This document shows, in pieces, positions 35,633 to 44,269 of a DNA stretch of 64,000 nucleotides. The position numbers were made by a program, and so were the translations under genes. The notes under the pieces were generated by a model, which ran no database searches, was not told where the DNA came from, and worked only from the letters and a program-made list of their open reading frames with translations. The number at the start of each line of letters is the position of its first letter. Positions within the stretch are counted from its first letter, which is position 1. Source of the DNA: an uncultured Clostridia bacterium (GTDB lineage Bacteria > Bacillota > Clostridia > Peptostreptococcales > Anaerovoracaceae); NCBI GenBank assembly GCA_938045615.1, contig CALIBC010000181.1, positions 1 through 64,000 of the forward strand, in the 5' to 3' direction.

Positions 35633-37498
35633 TCAAGTGAATTTGCCGAGAACTGCGTTGAATATGTTCTGGAATGCCGACGCCGCGGCACTGTTAGGGA
35701 ATGCTCCCTTTATGATTATGATTATCAGCTCAAGAACAATGAGCACCGCCAGAATAACCACCAAAATCTTCAGGAATGTGTGTTTCTTGGGTTTTGTTTC
35801 TTCTTTGGGCTCCTCGGTCTCCGATTTTATCTCATCTTTAAAAACGTCCCGGAACGTGATTTTATTGTCGGCGGGACTCATCTGCGATGTCCCCGCATCT
35901 TCCTTTATCATATTTTCTATGATCTGTGCGTTTTCATTCTTCGCATCCGGTTCGGAAGCCGGCTCCACCGGTTTTTCAAATGCCGCAAAAGGGTTGTTGT
36001 CCGCCTGCTGCGCATTTTCCGCCGGTTCCTGCATCATATCCTGCGCAACGTCTTGGTGCATATCAACGTTGCCCGACTGAGAAGGCTCGCTCGCAAACAC
36101 AGCCGTCCCGGCATTCTGATGCGGCGGAGCAAATCCGACCACTTCGATAGGCTCCTCAACAGGCTGTTTCTGCGGCTGCGCAGGCCTGCCCGCGGAATTG
36201 TTCATAAGATCATCCAAAGTCGAGGGCGCATCCTGGCTCGGAGAATCTTCCTGAGCCTGCTCATGCGTTTCTTCGGCCTGCTCATGCGTTTCTTCCTTGA
36301 TATCGTCAGGTTCTCCCACCACAGAATAATTCTGCCCCGACATAAAATCAGGTATCTGCGGTCCTTCATCCGGTGTTTCCAATTTATCTGCGACGCATTC
36401 CTCAAAGCCGGGAGCGTCTTTTTCCATTTTCCTGAATGCGTTTCTGTCATCTTTACCCGGATTGAGCAACTCCTCATCCACCTTACCGAGATAAGATTCC
36501 TGTGGCAAAGGCTCGGTCGGGGTCGCTTCCGCCGCCTGCTCTTTTTTCGCCGCCGCCTTGAGAAGATCGACCAACGAAACTTCATCCGCATTAAGATTTT
36601 CTATATACCTCTCAACATCCTGTTCCGGATCCTCGTTTTTGACCGCCGATGCCTGCTCATCTCCGGCACCCGGATCCGCAGGCATGCCCTGCTCGGAAGG
36701 CTCACCCACAACAGAATAGTTCTGACCTTTCACGATTTCAGGAACCTTGACCCGGTCATCCGGCGTTTCCAGTTTGTCTGCAACGCATTCCTCAAATCCC
36801 GGTTTATCCTCTTCCATGGCTCTAAAAGCATCTCTGTCTTCTCTGCTTCTGTCCAAAAGGTCTTCATTGACATTGCCCAAATACGATCCGTCATGTCCGG
36901 TCTGCACGTCTGCGTTTGCCTGATCGCCCGCGCTCTTTTCAGTCAGTCTGTCGTATTCTCTGTCCAGTATCGCCTGAAATTCTTCATTTTTCTTGTTCGG
37001 AGTGTAGAATCTGTCAATCGCCTTGTCCGCACTTTCCGCATCGGCAAATCCCGATCCATTTTTCTGCCCAAGATCCTGTGCGGCATTGCGACCTGCAATG
37101 TCCTCCGCCGTATTCGGCGTGCCTGCTGCGGCATCCTGCGTCGCATTCATGCCCGTGTTTTCGGCGCGCGTTACGGCTCCTGCGCTGTTCTTACCATCTT
37201 CAACGACGGCTTCCCAGTTGAAATCTATTTCCTCGGTCTTTTCTTTTTCTTCGGACGGATAACCGTCTAAATTCCAATTGATCTCGTCAAACTTGAAATC
37301 TTTCTTCGGTTGAGCCGGCGCCTCGGCGGAGCCGCCGCTTGTACGGTTTTCCGTTTTGCGGTCGAGATTAAACATGAGATCGTCAAGTCTGCTCGTTGAC
37401 GCTCCCGGTGTCGGAACTGCAAGTTCTACCTTACTTCCGCAGTTAGGACAAAATTTATCTCCTTCTTTTAACAGATGTCCGCATTCCTTACAAATCAT
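35633..37498 (-). CDS. Zinc-ribbon membrane protein with duplicated 58-residue repeats
   Basis: 621 residues from ATG 37498 (AGGAGGC 5 bases upstream). Residues 2-22 are a zinc ribbon (CKECGHLLKEGDKFCPNCG). The long acidic middle has two close repeats of about 58 residues, each with DRxAFRxMExDxPGFEECVA, then DKLETPD and GQNYSVVGE. EETHEQA occurs twice in a row. A single membrane helix (FLKILVVILAVLIVLELIII) sits about 25 residues from the C terminus, so the ribbon and acidic region are cytoplasmic if the tail is outside. No function can be given. Zinc-ribbon tail-anchored proteins like this are common in clostridia. Confidence 0.85.
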   Translation of the reverse strand: MICKECGHLLKEGDKFCPNCGSKVELAVPTPGASTSRLDDLMFNLDRKTENRTSGGSAEAPAQPKKDFKFDEINWNLDGYPSEEKEKTEEIDFNWEAVVEDGKNSAGAVTRAENTGMNATQDAAAGTPNTAEDIAGRNAAQDLGQKNGSGFADAESADKAIDRFYTPNKKNEEFQAILDREYDRLTEKSAGDQANADVQTGHDGSYLGNVNEDLLDRSREDRDAFRAMEEDKPGFEECVADKLETPDDRVKVPEIVKGQNYSVVGEPSEQGMPADPGAGDEQASAVKNEDPEQDVERYIENLNADEVSLVDLLKAAAKKEQAAEATPTEPLPQESYLGKVDEELLNPGKDDRNAFRKMEKDAPGFEECVADKLETPDEGPQIPDFMSGQNYSVVGEPDDIKEETHEQAEETHEQAQEDSPSQDAPSTLDDLMNNSAGRPAQPQKQPVEEPIEVVGFAPPHQNAGTAVFASEPSQSGNVDMHQDVAQDMMQEPAENAQQADNNPFAAFEKPVEPASEPDAKNENAQIIENMIKEDAGTSQMSPADNKITFRDVFKDEIKSETEEPKEETKPKKHTFLKILVVILAVLIVLELIIIIIKGAFPNSAAASAFQNIFNAVLGKFT

Positions 37499-37527
37499 AT
37501 CTGCCTCCTGCATAGAATTATTTGAAT

Positions 37528-38394
37528 CTATTTAATCTGTTCTTTCAGCTGATCCACAGAATAAATTCTTCCCTGCCGATCCGTAGCCGTGCTTCGGTCG
37601 ACAAAATGTATCGGTGTCGTTTTCTTTTCCCCCGCAGTCTTCACCTTTTGACTCCGGTCCTCTTCTATCGGTACGGATACTTTTTCAATACCCACATCCT
37701 TCATTTTCAGCGCCCCTTTTTTCAGGGCTTCGGCCAGAGAACCCGGCTCGGAGCTTTGTTCCTGCCCGCACTCGCCGGTGTTCATTGACTTCGGTACCGG
37801 CGCAGCATTTTCCGCTTCTTGTGTAAAACCTCTTGACCGTGATCCCGATCCTTTGTTCTCCGTCTCCGCATTATAAAGCGTTTGCGCGGCGACGCTCCTG
37901 TTCAAATCTTTCAAAACCCGATCCAGCGAGTGGATTTCGCGGGGTTTTATTTCCCTTATAATCGGTTCTTCACCGTACGGCTCCTGTTGTCGTTTCGTGT
38001 TTTCTCTTCGCTCCGGAGCGATCCACCGTTTATGCGGAGGGTTCTGCCATGGACTCACCGCCCGCTTATTGGCATCCATCCACGACGGCAATTCCTCTTT
38101 GCTTTCCAGCGACGCACCCGCCCGCACCGACGATCCGGCTGCTTCCGCTACTCCGACTGCTTCCACCTTTACGGCAGGGAGGGGGTTTTCGCTTTTTCTT
38201 TCACCCTCCTCATTTTTTTTCGGAGATGCAATGCACTTCTTTATCTCTTGGATGGATTTGTCAATGTGATCCAATCTGATGTCATTGTCTTTGTCCGCCT
38301 TTTTCATATGCGTCAAAAATGCAACCGAAAGGATTACAAGAATTACGACGCCAAGCAGGATCAACAGCATCAGTGACGTGCTTGAATCCAGCAT
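37528..38394 (-). CDS. Membrane-anchored protein of unknown function
   Basis: 288 residues from ATG 38394, with AGGTAGGTG upstream; longer in-frame starts enter GC-rich non-coding sequence. One N-terminal helix (SLMLLILLGVVILVILSVAF) anchors a cytoplasmic, highly charged, probably disordered chain. Conserved-looking blocks are DIRLDHIDKSIQEIKK, RVLKDLNRSVAAQTLY and DRQGRIYSVDQLKEQI. It precedes the zinc-ribbon gene by 29 bases and shares its style of helix plus low-complexity chain. I do not recognise a family. Confidence 0.8.
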   Translation of the reverse strand: MLDSSTSLMLLILLGVVILVILSVAFLTHMKKADKDNDIRLDHIDKSIQEIKKCIASPKKNEEGERKSENPLPAVKVEAVGVAEAAGSSVRAGASLESKEELPSWMDANKRAVSPWQNPPHKRWIAPERRENTKRQQEPYGEEPIIREIKPREIHSLDRVLKDLNRSVAAQTLYNAETENKGSGSRSRGFTQEAENAAPVPKSMNTGECGQEQSSEPGSLAEALKKGALKMKDVGIEKVSVPIEEDRSQKVKTAGEKKTTPIHFVDRSTATDRQGRIYSVDQLKEQIK

Positions 38395-38425
38395 AATCAC
38401 ACCTACCTTACCTATATTCCATAGC

Positions 38426-38431
38426 ATTATA
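38426..38431 (-). promoter_or_regulatory. -10 of a promoter before the membrane-anchored gene
   Basis: TATAAT on the minus strand, 32 bases before ATG 38394. The candidate -35 TTGCGT lies 17 bases upstream. The rest of the 38395-38774 gap shows no gene; GCGGCACATTC is repeated twice within it. Confidence 0.5.
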
Positions 38432-38774
38432 CAATAAATATTCTGCAAACGCAAACAAAACCTTTGGAAATTGACGGGCAATCGTATAAATCGCGTATAA
38501 ACCGCCGATCCAAACCCGCAATGAACGCTCAAACCTTGCGGCAAAGCGGCACATTCCGCCAAAACACAGGACTTGCACGCCGCAGGGGCGAAAACACGGC
38601 GACGCATTTGCGGCACATTCAATCACGCAAATTCAAGAAAATCCCCCTCCAAAAATATTTATTTGGTCATTATAACACATTAAAGTGCGCCATGGCTATT
38701 ATTTTTTGGCGACTTGGAATTAAAATGCCAACGTCAAAAATAGCGGTATTCAAGAACTGCCGCTCACGCATTGA

Positions 38775-38852
38775 TTACGTACGCATTTTCGCCGGCCACT
38801 TAAACTCCGCCACAAGTATCGTTGAAAAGTCACAGTCGCTTCCCGTGATCAT
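38775..38852 (-). pseudogene. 3' remnant of the second module's ABC ATPase
   Basis: Directly overlapping the permease stop (ATGA), the frame reads MITGSDCDFSTILVAEFK and then unrelated residues to a stop. Eighteen codons align with the C terminus of the ATPase at 14727-15413 (ITGSDCDFSRILRAELK). In the intact copy, 66 bases and about 210 codons separate the permease from this point, so a deletion removed the gap and nearly the whole ATPase gene. Confidence 0.85.
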
Positions 38853-39583
38853 ATAAACTGCGTACTGCTGTCGAGCAGATCTTTCCTCTTAAATACCTGT
38901 ATGGACACGGTCACCATAGCAATTATAGCTACCGCGTTATATATCAAAGGCTTTATCACGAACGTTGAGTCGGTTATCAAACCCACTTTCTTCATCGCCG
39001 GAATATTCATTATGTCCATGACCATATAAACCATAGGCATGTATCTGTAAAAAGACAATGCCATGAATATTAAATCTATAAGAAATGTAATGCCCATCGC
39101 CAATAGCCCCGGGGAGAAGATGACGCTGAACATAAGGTAAAGAATGCCCATAAAGAAATATATAAATGTAAGTGAAAGCCATCCGAGCAGCATACATTGA
39201 AAGTAATCATATTTAAGAAGAAAATCAGTGCCAACACGCACAATGGCCAATACAACTTCCACAATAATGAATACAGCCGCAAAATACATGGCGGATATGA
39301 ATGTGTAGCCAATCCTGTCAAGTATCCAGCGCCTCCTGCCTGTTTTAACTACCCGCTGAAGTCCAAGCTCGGGCATCAGCTGAAAAAGCGACACGACAAA
39401 CATAAGCGAAAACAATAGCTGTGCTTTCATAAAATTGTAGCCCGTCGTTGTTTTGATCAATACGTCAACCCAGTCTAAATCCTCTTGTGCATTTAAAGTA
39501 ATCATCCAGACAGACCCGACCCACCATAACGCAAACATGGCGACAAGCGGTATCAAAAGCCATTTCATCTTTCTATAATTCAT
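38849..39583 (-). CDS. ABC-2 type membrane subunit B, second module copy
   Basis: 244 residues, about six helices, starting MNYRKMKWLLIPLVAMFALW. Clearly paralogous to the protein at 15480-16217, sharing FMKAQLLFS, YFFMG.LYLMFSVIFS and IQVFKRKDLLDS. The gene is intact although its ATPase partner gene is deleted, and it overlaps the preceding permease by 11 bases exactly as in copy one. It may use the ATPase at 14727-15413 in trans. Confidence 0.85.
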   Translation of the reverse strand: MNYRKMKWLLIPLVAMFALWWVGSVWMITLNAQEDLDWVDVLIKTTTGYNFMKAQLLFSLMFVVSLFQLMPELGLQRVVKTGRRRWILDRIGYTFISAMYFAAVFIIVEVVLAIVRVGTDFLLKYDYFQCMLLGWLSLTFIYFFMGILYLMFSVIFSPGLLAMGITFLIDLIFMALSFYRYMPMVYMVMDIMNIPAMKKVGLITDSTFVIKPLIYNAVAIIAMVTVSIQVFKRKDLLDSSTQFI

Positions 39584-40373
39584 CGTACCTCACCTTATAA
39601 ATATACGCCGCCACCGCAGTGGCAACTATGAAAACGGTATAGTAAATCGAGGAGACAACCATTTCAATTACGCTATAATCCGTAAAACTCTGCATCACAC
39701 TCCATATGCTGTACGGAATATTCATGATAAAAAACCACACAAAAAAGATCACCGGATACAGAACGATATACTTTGGAACGAAAAAGGTCACGGCCGCGCA
39801 AAACATCCCGTAAAGCCCTGTAACCAATGAGAAAACAATCATATATGTGATGTATGTGACATACGGATGGCTGAAAGAAAATGTCTGGAGAGCTGTCAGA
39901 TACCCTCTCTCTCTGTACGCAAATGATGTTCCCCCTTGAAAGACTATATTCGAAGCAACGAAATTTAACAATAGAGCAACCAACACAACAAGAAACGGTA
40001 TCAAAAATGCCACTGCGAAACGCGAAGAAATCACCTTTTTCCGGTCAGCCTTTGTCAGCATTATATTATAATATCCGCACTGCTTCTGAAGCGCAAAAGA
40101 ATCTGCATACGAAAAAAGTGGATATAATGGGAATGCCCATGTCATCAGTATCTGCGGCATTCGTCCTATATGCGATGCTGAAACAAAACTTGCAAAACAG
40201 GGGTGAAAAAGATCCTTTCCGGTAGGTTTTGAAGCCCATTCGCCTGTTAGGTACCGATGAAAATTGTAAGTATAATTTTGATATAGGTCATACCCGGTAA
40301 TCAAAATAAAGAACAAAAACAAGAACATAACCCTTTTTGACTTAAGTGCGGTGGACAATTCACATCTGAACAT
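39573..40373 (-). CDS. ABC-2 type membrane subunit A, second module copy
   Basis: 266 residues from ATG 40373 (AAAGGAG upstream), about six helices, paralog of the protein at 16207-17019. Shared blocks: ELSTALKSKR at the N terminus, HPCFASF, FPLYPLFSYAD, DRKKV.SSRFAVAFLIPF and YIYKVRYDEL at the C terminus. The frame is intact. It is preceded by a 9-pair hairpin and by the truncated peptide gene. Confidence 0.85.
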   Translation of the reverse strand: MFRCELSTALKSKRVMFLFLFFILITGYDLYQNYTYNFHRYLTGEWASKPTGKDLFHPCFASFVSASHIGRMPQILMTWAFPLYPLFSYADSFALQKQCGYYNIMLTKADRKKVISSRFAVAFLIPFLVVLVALLLNFVASNIVFQGGTSFAYRERGYLTALQTFSFSHPYVTYITYMIVFSLVTGLYGMFCAAVTFFVPKYIVLYPVIFFVWFFIMNIPYSIWSVMQSFTDYSVIEMVVSSIYYTVFIVATAVAAYIYKVRYDEL

Positions 40374-40430
40374 AAATGTCGACTCCTTTTGCCTTTAAGT
40401 ATCATCTTACTATTTTATTCAACAACATAA

Positions 40431-40459
40431 GCGGACATGACCAAGACAGCCATGTCCGC
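40431..40459 (-). terminator. Attenuator-like hairpin, second module copy
   Basis: GCGGACATG (40431-40439) pairs exactly with CATGTCCGC (40451-40459), loop 11 bases. It lies between the peptide relic and the first permease, the same place as the hairpin at 17075-17118, but with a different stem sequence. Confidence 0.6.
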
Positions 40460-40475
40460 CAAAAATATAGGACTT

Positions 40476-40769
40476 TTAGTCGTCCTGAGTCTGCCAGCGG
40501 CCACTTACGTTGTATCCTGTCAATTTATAATTATTATCCTCTGCTGTTAAAAAGACCTTGCGACCACTTGCACTTGCATATGCTCTCTGCCCATACCAAC
40601 CATTGCCGCACTTCACGGTCATAAAAGGGGAAAGATTGACACCGTCTTTGGCTTCTAACCAGAAGTCGGTCAAAGCTCCTTTTCCCTCTCCCGAATGTAT
40701 GAGTCTAACCCACCAACGTTTTGCGTCGATATTAGTTAGATTAGTATAACCAACATCTCCGACACATAG
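40476..40769 (-). pseudogene. 5'-truncated DUF2712-like gene
   Basis: After a stop at 40770-40772 the open frame encodes about 97 residues without signal peptide and without any ATG, GTG or TTG before codon 33 (TTG at 40673). The sequence WVRLIHSGEGKGALTDFWLE, then KVFLTAEDNN and GYNVSGRW, matches the mature part of the protein at 17135-17572. The strong promoter upstream (40812-40840) is retained, so the message is probably still made and may feed the intact permease genes. Confidence 0.8.
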
Positions 40770-40811
40770 TCACCGGGAGAGCGGACTTAAGCATCTCCTC
40801 TGACTAAACAC

Positions 40812-40840
40812 AGTATAAACCCGTTATTTCTTCTTGTCAA
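40812..40840 (-). promoter_or_regulatory. Strong promoter of the second module copy
   Basis: On the minus strand TTGACA (40835-40840), 17 bases, TATACT (40812-40817). Near-consensus sigma-A type. AGAGGAG is retained directly before an ATG at about 40796, which is out of frame with the truncated peptide. The bases 40841-40957 show nothing further. Confidence 0.75.
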
Positions 40841-40957
40841 TAATTTATTTTCACTGTTCATACCCCATATATACAAGATTTCATCAAACTACAGAGTATA
40901 ATCACATTTTTTAGTGAGGAAATGGCAGTATGAGCTAAGTCTCTCCTGCGCCGGCGT

Positions 40958-41974
40958 TCATCCGAAAAAGCGAATCAACCCATTGTAAATATAGGGAAAA
41001 CTTGCCTTGTAACTGTGGCGATGGCCTTTCCATGAATGAAAGATTACATTTCCTTTGTCGAACTCCCCGGAAGAGAGTTTGAATCCGCGATGTGCGGTCA
41101 GATCCTCCGCCTGTTTTTGTGTCGCCTTGTTCATGAAATCCCTGCTCCCCGACGCCGCAAAAATATATACTTTTCTTCCGCCTCTTACGGCGTTTGCTCC
41201 GGCTGCGATCCTGCGGGCGCAATCGCGACTGAGCGACTCTACGTAGCCGCCGTCATCGTAGTACATGGGCATGCTTATCGGAAGATAGTATTTGAAGCAG
41301 TCGGCATTGTTCTTCAGCGCCATCCACGTCGAACAGCCCCCCATCGAAAAACCTCCTATGGCTCTGTGTGCGCGTGATTTCACCAGACCCGCACGATCGG
41401 TCTTATCAGCATACGTCCTGTACTTCGACTCGACGATCGGTGCCAACTCTTTTACTGCCTCGGTTCCGAGATCGTCCATGGAAGCATAGTAACCCGCCGA
41501 TGCGGTATATGTCATTGAAACCACTATTGTTGGGGCGATGTCTCCTTTCGCCGTCATGTTGTCCAATATATTTTTAAAAGTTCGCGGCGACATTTTGCTG
41601 CCGAGAAAAGTCTGATGATTTCCGCCGTAACCGTGCATTAAATAGAAAATATTGTATCGTGTGCGTTTTTCATTTTTGTTGTAGCCGTAAGGAGTATAGA
41701 CCATTGTCCTTTTGGGCACGGCAACTTCGGAAACTCTCGCTGCGGATCTGTATACGAGCTCGTGCAATTCCCCCGGTTTGTCGCTTTCTTTTTCATAGTT
41801 TGCGGGCATTTTCCGTATTCCGCTCACTTTTTTCTTCTTTGGCACAACCGCCTGCTTTAGCTGCCGCGATGAATAATCTTTTTTAAAAACTTTGTTCACA
41901 AAAAAGAAACACCCAAAAATCGTCGTGAACAAAATCAGCAGCAGGCTGATCGACCTAATGGTGCTTCTCTTCAT
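40958..41974 (-). CDS. Secreted or membrane-anchored esterase, feruloyl/esterase-D fold
   Basis: 338 residues from ATG 41974, preferred because AGGGAGA lies about 9 bases upstream; ATG 41998, 7 bases after the regulator stop, is the alternative. An N-terminal helix (SISLLLILFTTIFGCFFFVN) suggests export. The alpha/beta-hydrolase domain has YLMHGYGGNHQTF (oxyanion side), the nucleophile elbow GGFSMGGCS, SGSRDF (Asp) and GHRHSY (His). The family (Esterase PF00756) includes carbohydrate acetyl or feruloyl esterases. The gene ends the fatty-acid operon strand, which hints at lipid or acyl-ester turnover, but this is inference. Confidence 0.85.
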   Translation of the reverse strand: MKRSTIRSISLLLILFTTIFGCFFFVNKVFKKDYSSRQLKQAVVPKKKKVSGIRKMPANYEKESDKPGELHELVYRSAARVSEVAVPKRTMVYTPYGYNKNEKRTRYNIFYLMHGYGGNHQTFLGSKMSPRTFKNILDNMTAKGDIAPTIVVSMTYTASAGYYASMDDLGTEAVKELAPIVESKYRTYADKTDRAGLVKSRAHRAIGGFSMGGCSTWMALKNNADCFKYYLPISMPMYYDDGGYVESLSRDCARRIAAGANAVRGGRKVYIFAASGSRDFMNKATQKQAEDLTAHRGFKLSSGEFDKGNVIFHSWKGHRHSYKASFPYIYNGLIRFFG

Positions 41975-42005
41975 GTTTCTCTTCTCCCTGTTGTCCATAT
42001 CCGTT

Positions 42006-42461
42006 TCACTTCTCGCCGGTCAGAACTCCGACTTCCGGCATAAGCTCATCCTCAATTATCTCGAGCATCCTATTGAAGTTCTTGAGTTCAGGTTCGCTAA
42101 AACGTTTTTCTATCCTTTCCGAAACAAGTCCTATATAGTCGAACATGCTTCCGTAAATATCCATGTACTTCTCGGTGGGGTAGAGATAGTACTGCCTCTT
42201 GTCGTCTTCATTTTGGATCTTTTTGACATACCCCTTTTGGATGAGTCGGTTTATTCTGTACGCCGCATTGGGTGCCGAGATATTGGCAAATGCGGCAAAT
42301 CTGTTGATTGTCGGCTTTCCCAAAAGCACTATTATTTCCATGCAAAAAACTTCAAAGTATGATAAGGATGCCTTTTTCTCGTCGACAAACTCAGTCATCA
42401 TCTTGGAGTACAAAAGAAGTTTGAATTTGTTGTAGATACCGGAAAAGTTATCTTTTATCAT
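42006..42461 (-). CDS. MarR-family regulator at the end of the fatty-acid operon
   Basis: 151 residues from ATG 42461 with GGAGGG 6 bases upstream. Winged helix with NRFAAFANISAPNAAYRIN and LIQKGYVKKIQNEDDKRQYY (wing with the D-R pair typical of MarR). It starts 23 bases after fabZ. MarR regulators in fatty-acid operons (FabT type) bind acyl-ACP and repress the operon; here the gene is promoter-distal rather than first. FabT identity is likely from context only. The palindrome by the acpP promoter (52992-53004) is a candidate target. Confidence 0.85.
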   Translation of the reverse strand: MIKDNFSGIYNKFKLLLYSKMMTEFVDEKKASLSYFEVFCMEIIVLLGKPTINRFAAFANISAPNAAYRINRLIQKGYVKKIQNEDDKRQYYLYPTEKYMDIYGSMFDYIGLVSERIEKRFSEPELKNFNRMLEIIEDELMPEVGVLTGEK

Positions 42462-42484
42462 CGAGTCCCTCCGAAAACGCACAT

Positions 42485-42910
42485 TCATTTTATAACAAAT
42501 GAAAGTTTTGCCTGACAAACTATATCGTTGCCGATGCGTGCCACCGCATTCCCGAATCCCATAGGTCCCCTCTTGCTTTCTATTTCGCAGTAGAGTTCAA
42601 GGACATCACCCGGCAGCACTTCTCGCTTGAATCTGCAATTCCGTATACCTCCGAACATTGCAAGTTTCCCTTTGTTTTCTTCTTCGGAAAGTAGAGCAAC
42701 CGCTCCTGTCTGCGCAAGTGCTTCAAGGACAAGAACGCCCGGCATCACAGGGTATTCGGGGAAATGACCCGTAAACTGTGGCTCATTGCCCGATACACAT
42801 TTTATTCCCGTCGCCCATTTCCCCGCTTCCATATCCGTGATCTTGTCTATCATCAAAAACGGGTATCTGTGTGGGATCAATTCCTTTATCCGCTTAATAT
42901 CCAACTGCAT
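42485..42910 (-). CDS. fabZ: 3-hydroxyacyl-ACP dehydratase
   Basis: 141 residues, GGAGG upstream of the start, one base after the fabF stop. Hot-dog fold with HRYPFLMID, the catalytic His in GHFPEYPVMPG and Glu in LVLEALAQTGAV. It removes water from 3-hydroxyacyl-ACP in each elongation round. No FabA or FabM homolog is visible in the operon, so unsaturated fatty acids would need another enzyme elsewhere. Confidence 0.96.
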   Translation of the reverse strand: MQLDIKRIKELIPHRYPFLMIDKITDMEAGKWATGIKCVSGNEPQFTGHFPEYPVMPGVLVLEALAQTGAVALLSEEENKGKLAMFGGIRNCRFKREVLPGDVLELYCEIESKRGPMGFGNAVARIGNDIVCQAKLSFVIK

Positions 42911-42911
42911 T

Positions 42912-44156
42912 TCAATCCTCCATCTTATACTTCTTAAGAATCAGCGAACCGTTGTGTCCGCCGAATCCAAGTGAATTCGACATCGCATATTCCCCTTTTA
43001 TTTTGTCGCTCTTGTTGGGGAGAATGTTGAGATCGCAATCCTCATCAAACACCTTGTACCCTACGGTCGGCGGCGCAACGTCGTTTTGCAGAGCCTTTGC
43101 GGTTATGATGGCTTCCAGCGCGCCGCTTGCACCAAGCGTATGCCCCATCATGGATTTGCTTGAGGATATCTTCAGCTTTCCGGCATGCTCGCCAAAGGCT
43201 TTCTTGATCGCCAGAGTCTCACATTTGTCGTTCATCGGTGTTCCCGTTCCGTGAGCGTTGATGTAGCAGATGTCTTCCGCTGAAATACCTGCGTCGGAGA
43301 TGGCGCTTGCCATAGCCATTGACGCCCCTCTTCCGTCTTCAAGCGGTGCGGTAATGTGATTGGCATCGCAGCTGACTCCGTATCCGACTATTTCTCCAAG
43401 AATTTTCGCACCTCTCTTCTTTGCATGTTCATGCTCTTCCAAAATCATGACGCCTGCTCCTTCTCCCATGACAAAGCCTGCCCGCTCTTTGTCAAAAGGT
43501 ATGGATGCTCTCTTCGGATCGCTTGCTTCCGAAAGCGCACGCATGGCCGTGAATCCGCCTATCCCAAATTCGGTTATGCAACTTTCACTTCCGCCCGCCG
43601 CCATGACTTCGGCATATCCGTCTCTGATTGAGCGGAACGCTTCGCCTATTGAGTTTGTCGCCGAAGCGCATGCGGTCACGGTGCAGATGCAACTTCCCAT
43701 GAATCCGAACCTTATAGCTATCAAGCCCGCTGCCATGTTGGTTATTGCCATAGGAACAAACAGTGGCGACACCCTGTCAAAGCCTCTCTTTATTCCCCTA
43801 TAATGTTCTTCCTCTATTACATCCAGCCCTCCGATTCCGCTTGAGACGGCGACGCCGCATCTTCCGACATCTTCATCCTCTATCTTGATTCCGCTCTGCT
43901 CGATGGCTTCAAGCGCCGCCCCTGTCGCAAGCTGCGTAAACCTTGCGCTGCGTCTGGCTTCCATCTTATCCATAAAATCCGTCGGATCGAAATTCTTGAC
44001 AGGCGCCGCAACGCTTACCTTCATTTCGGTCTCGGAAAACGGTTCCAATTTCTCTATTCCGCAAACTCCGTCAAGGGCGTTTTCCCACATCTGCTGTGTG
44101 TTTGCGCCTATTGCGGAAATTGCTCCCATTCCTGTTATCACAACTCTTCTTCGCAT
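42912..44156 (-). CDS. fabF: 3-oxoacyl-ACP synthase II
   Basis: 414 residues from ATG 44156 (GAGAGG upstream); the open frame runs further but enters non-conserved sequence. Catalytic triad: Cys in VTACASATNSIG, His in INAHGTGTPMND and His in MMGHTLGASGALE. It condenses malonyl-ACP with the growing chain. A gap of 113 bases from fabG is the longest within this half of the operon. Confidence 0.96.
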   Translation of the reverse strand: MRRRVVITGMGAISAIGANTQQMWENALDGVCGIEKLEPFSETEMKVSVAAPVKNFDPTDFMDKMEARRSARFTQLATGAALEAIEQSGIKIEDEDVGRCGVAVSSGIGGLDVIEEEHYRGIKRGFDRVSPLFVPMAITNMAAGLIAIRFGFMGSCICTVTACASATNSIGEAFRSIRDGYAEVMAAGGSESCITEFGIGGFTAMRALSEASDPKRASIPFDKERAGFVMGEGAGVMILEEHEHAKKRGAKILGEIVGYGVSCDANHITAPLEDGRGASMAMASAISDAGISAEDICYINAHGTGTPMNDKCETLAIKKAFGEHAGKLKISSSKSMMGHTLGASGALEAIITAKALQNDVAPPTVGYKVFDEDCDLNILPNKSDKIKGEYAMSNSLGFGGHNGSLILKKYKMED

Positions 44157-44269
44157 TTTTTCCTCTCCGTCTCCGTCGTGTTTCTCGTGCACATTCCGGT
44201 GCCGCGCACGGGCATCCATCCTATTTTGCATGAATATTTCTCCATGGCACAAAATCCGTCCTGCCTGTC

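Noticed and set aside
35030..37270. 746-residue plus-strand open frame
   Set aside because: Antisense to the UPF0182 and zinc-ribbon genes; its Arg/His/Phe-rich composition is that of a shadow frame.
42006..42461. Calling the MarR gene fabT outright
   Set aside because: Context supports it, but position at the operon end and the lack of a matching operator leave the name uncertain.
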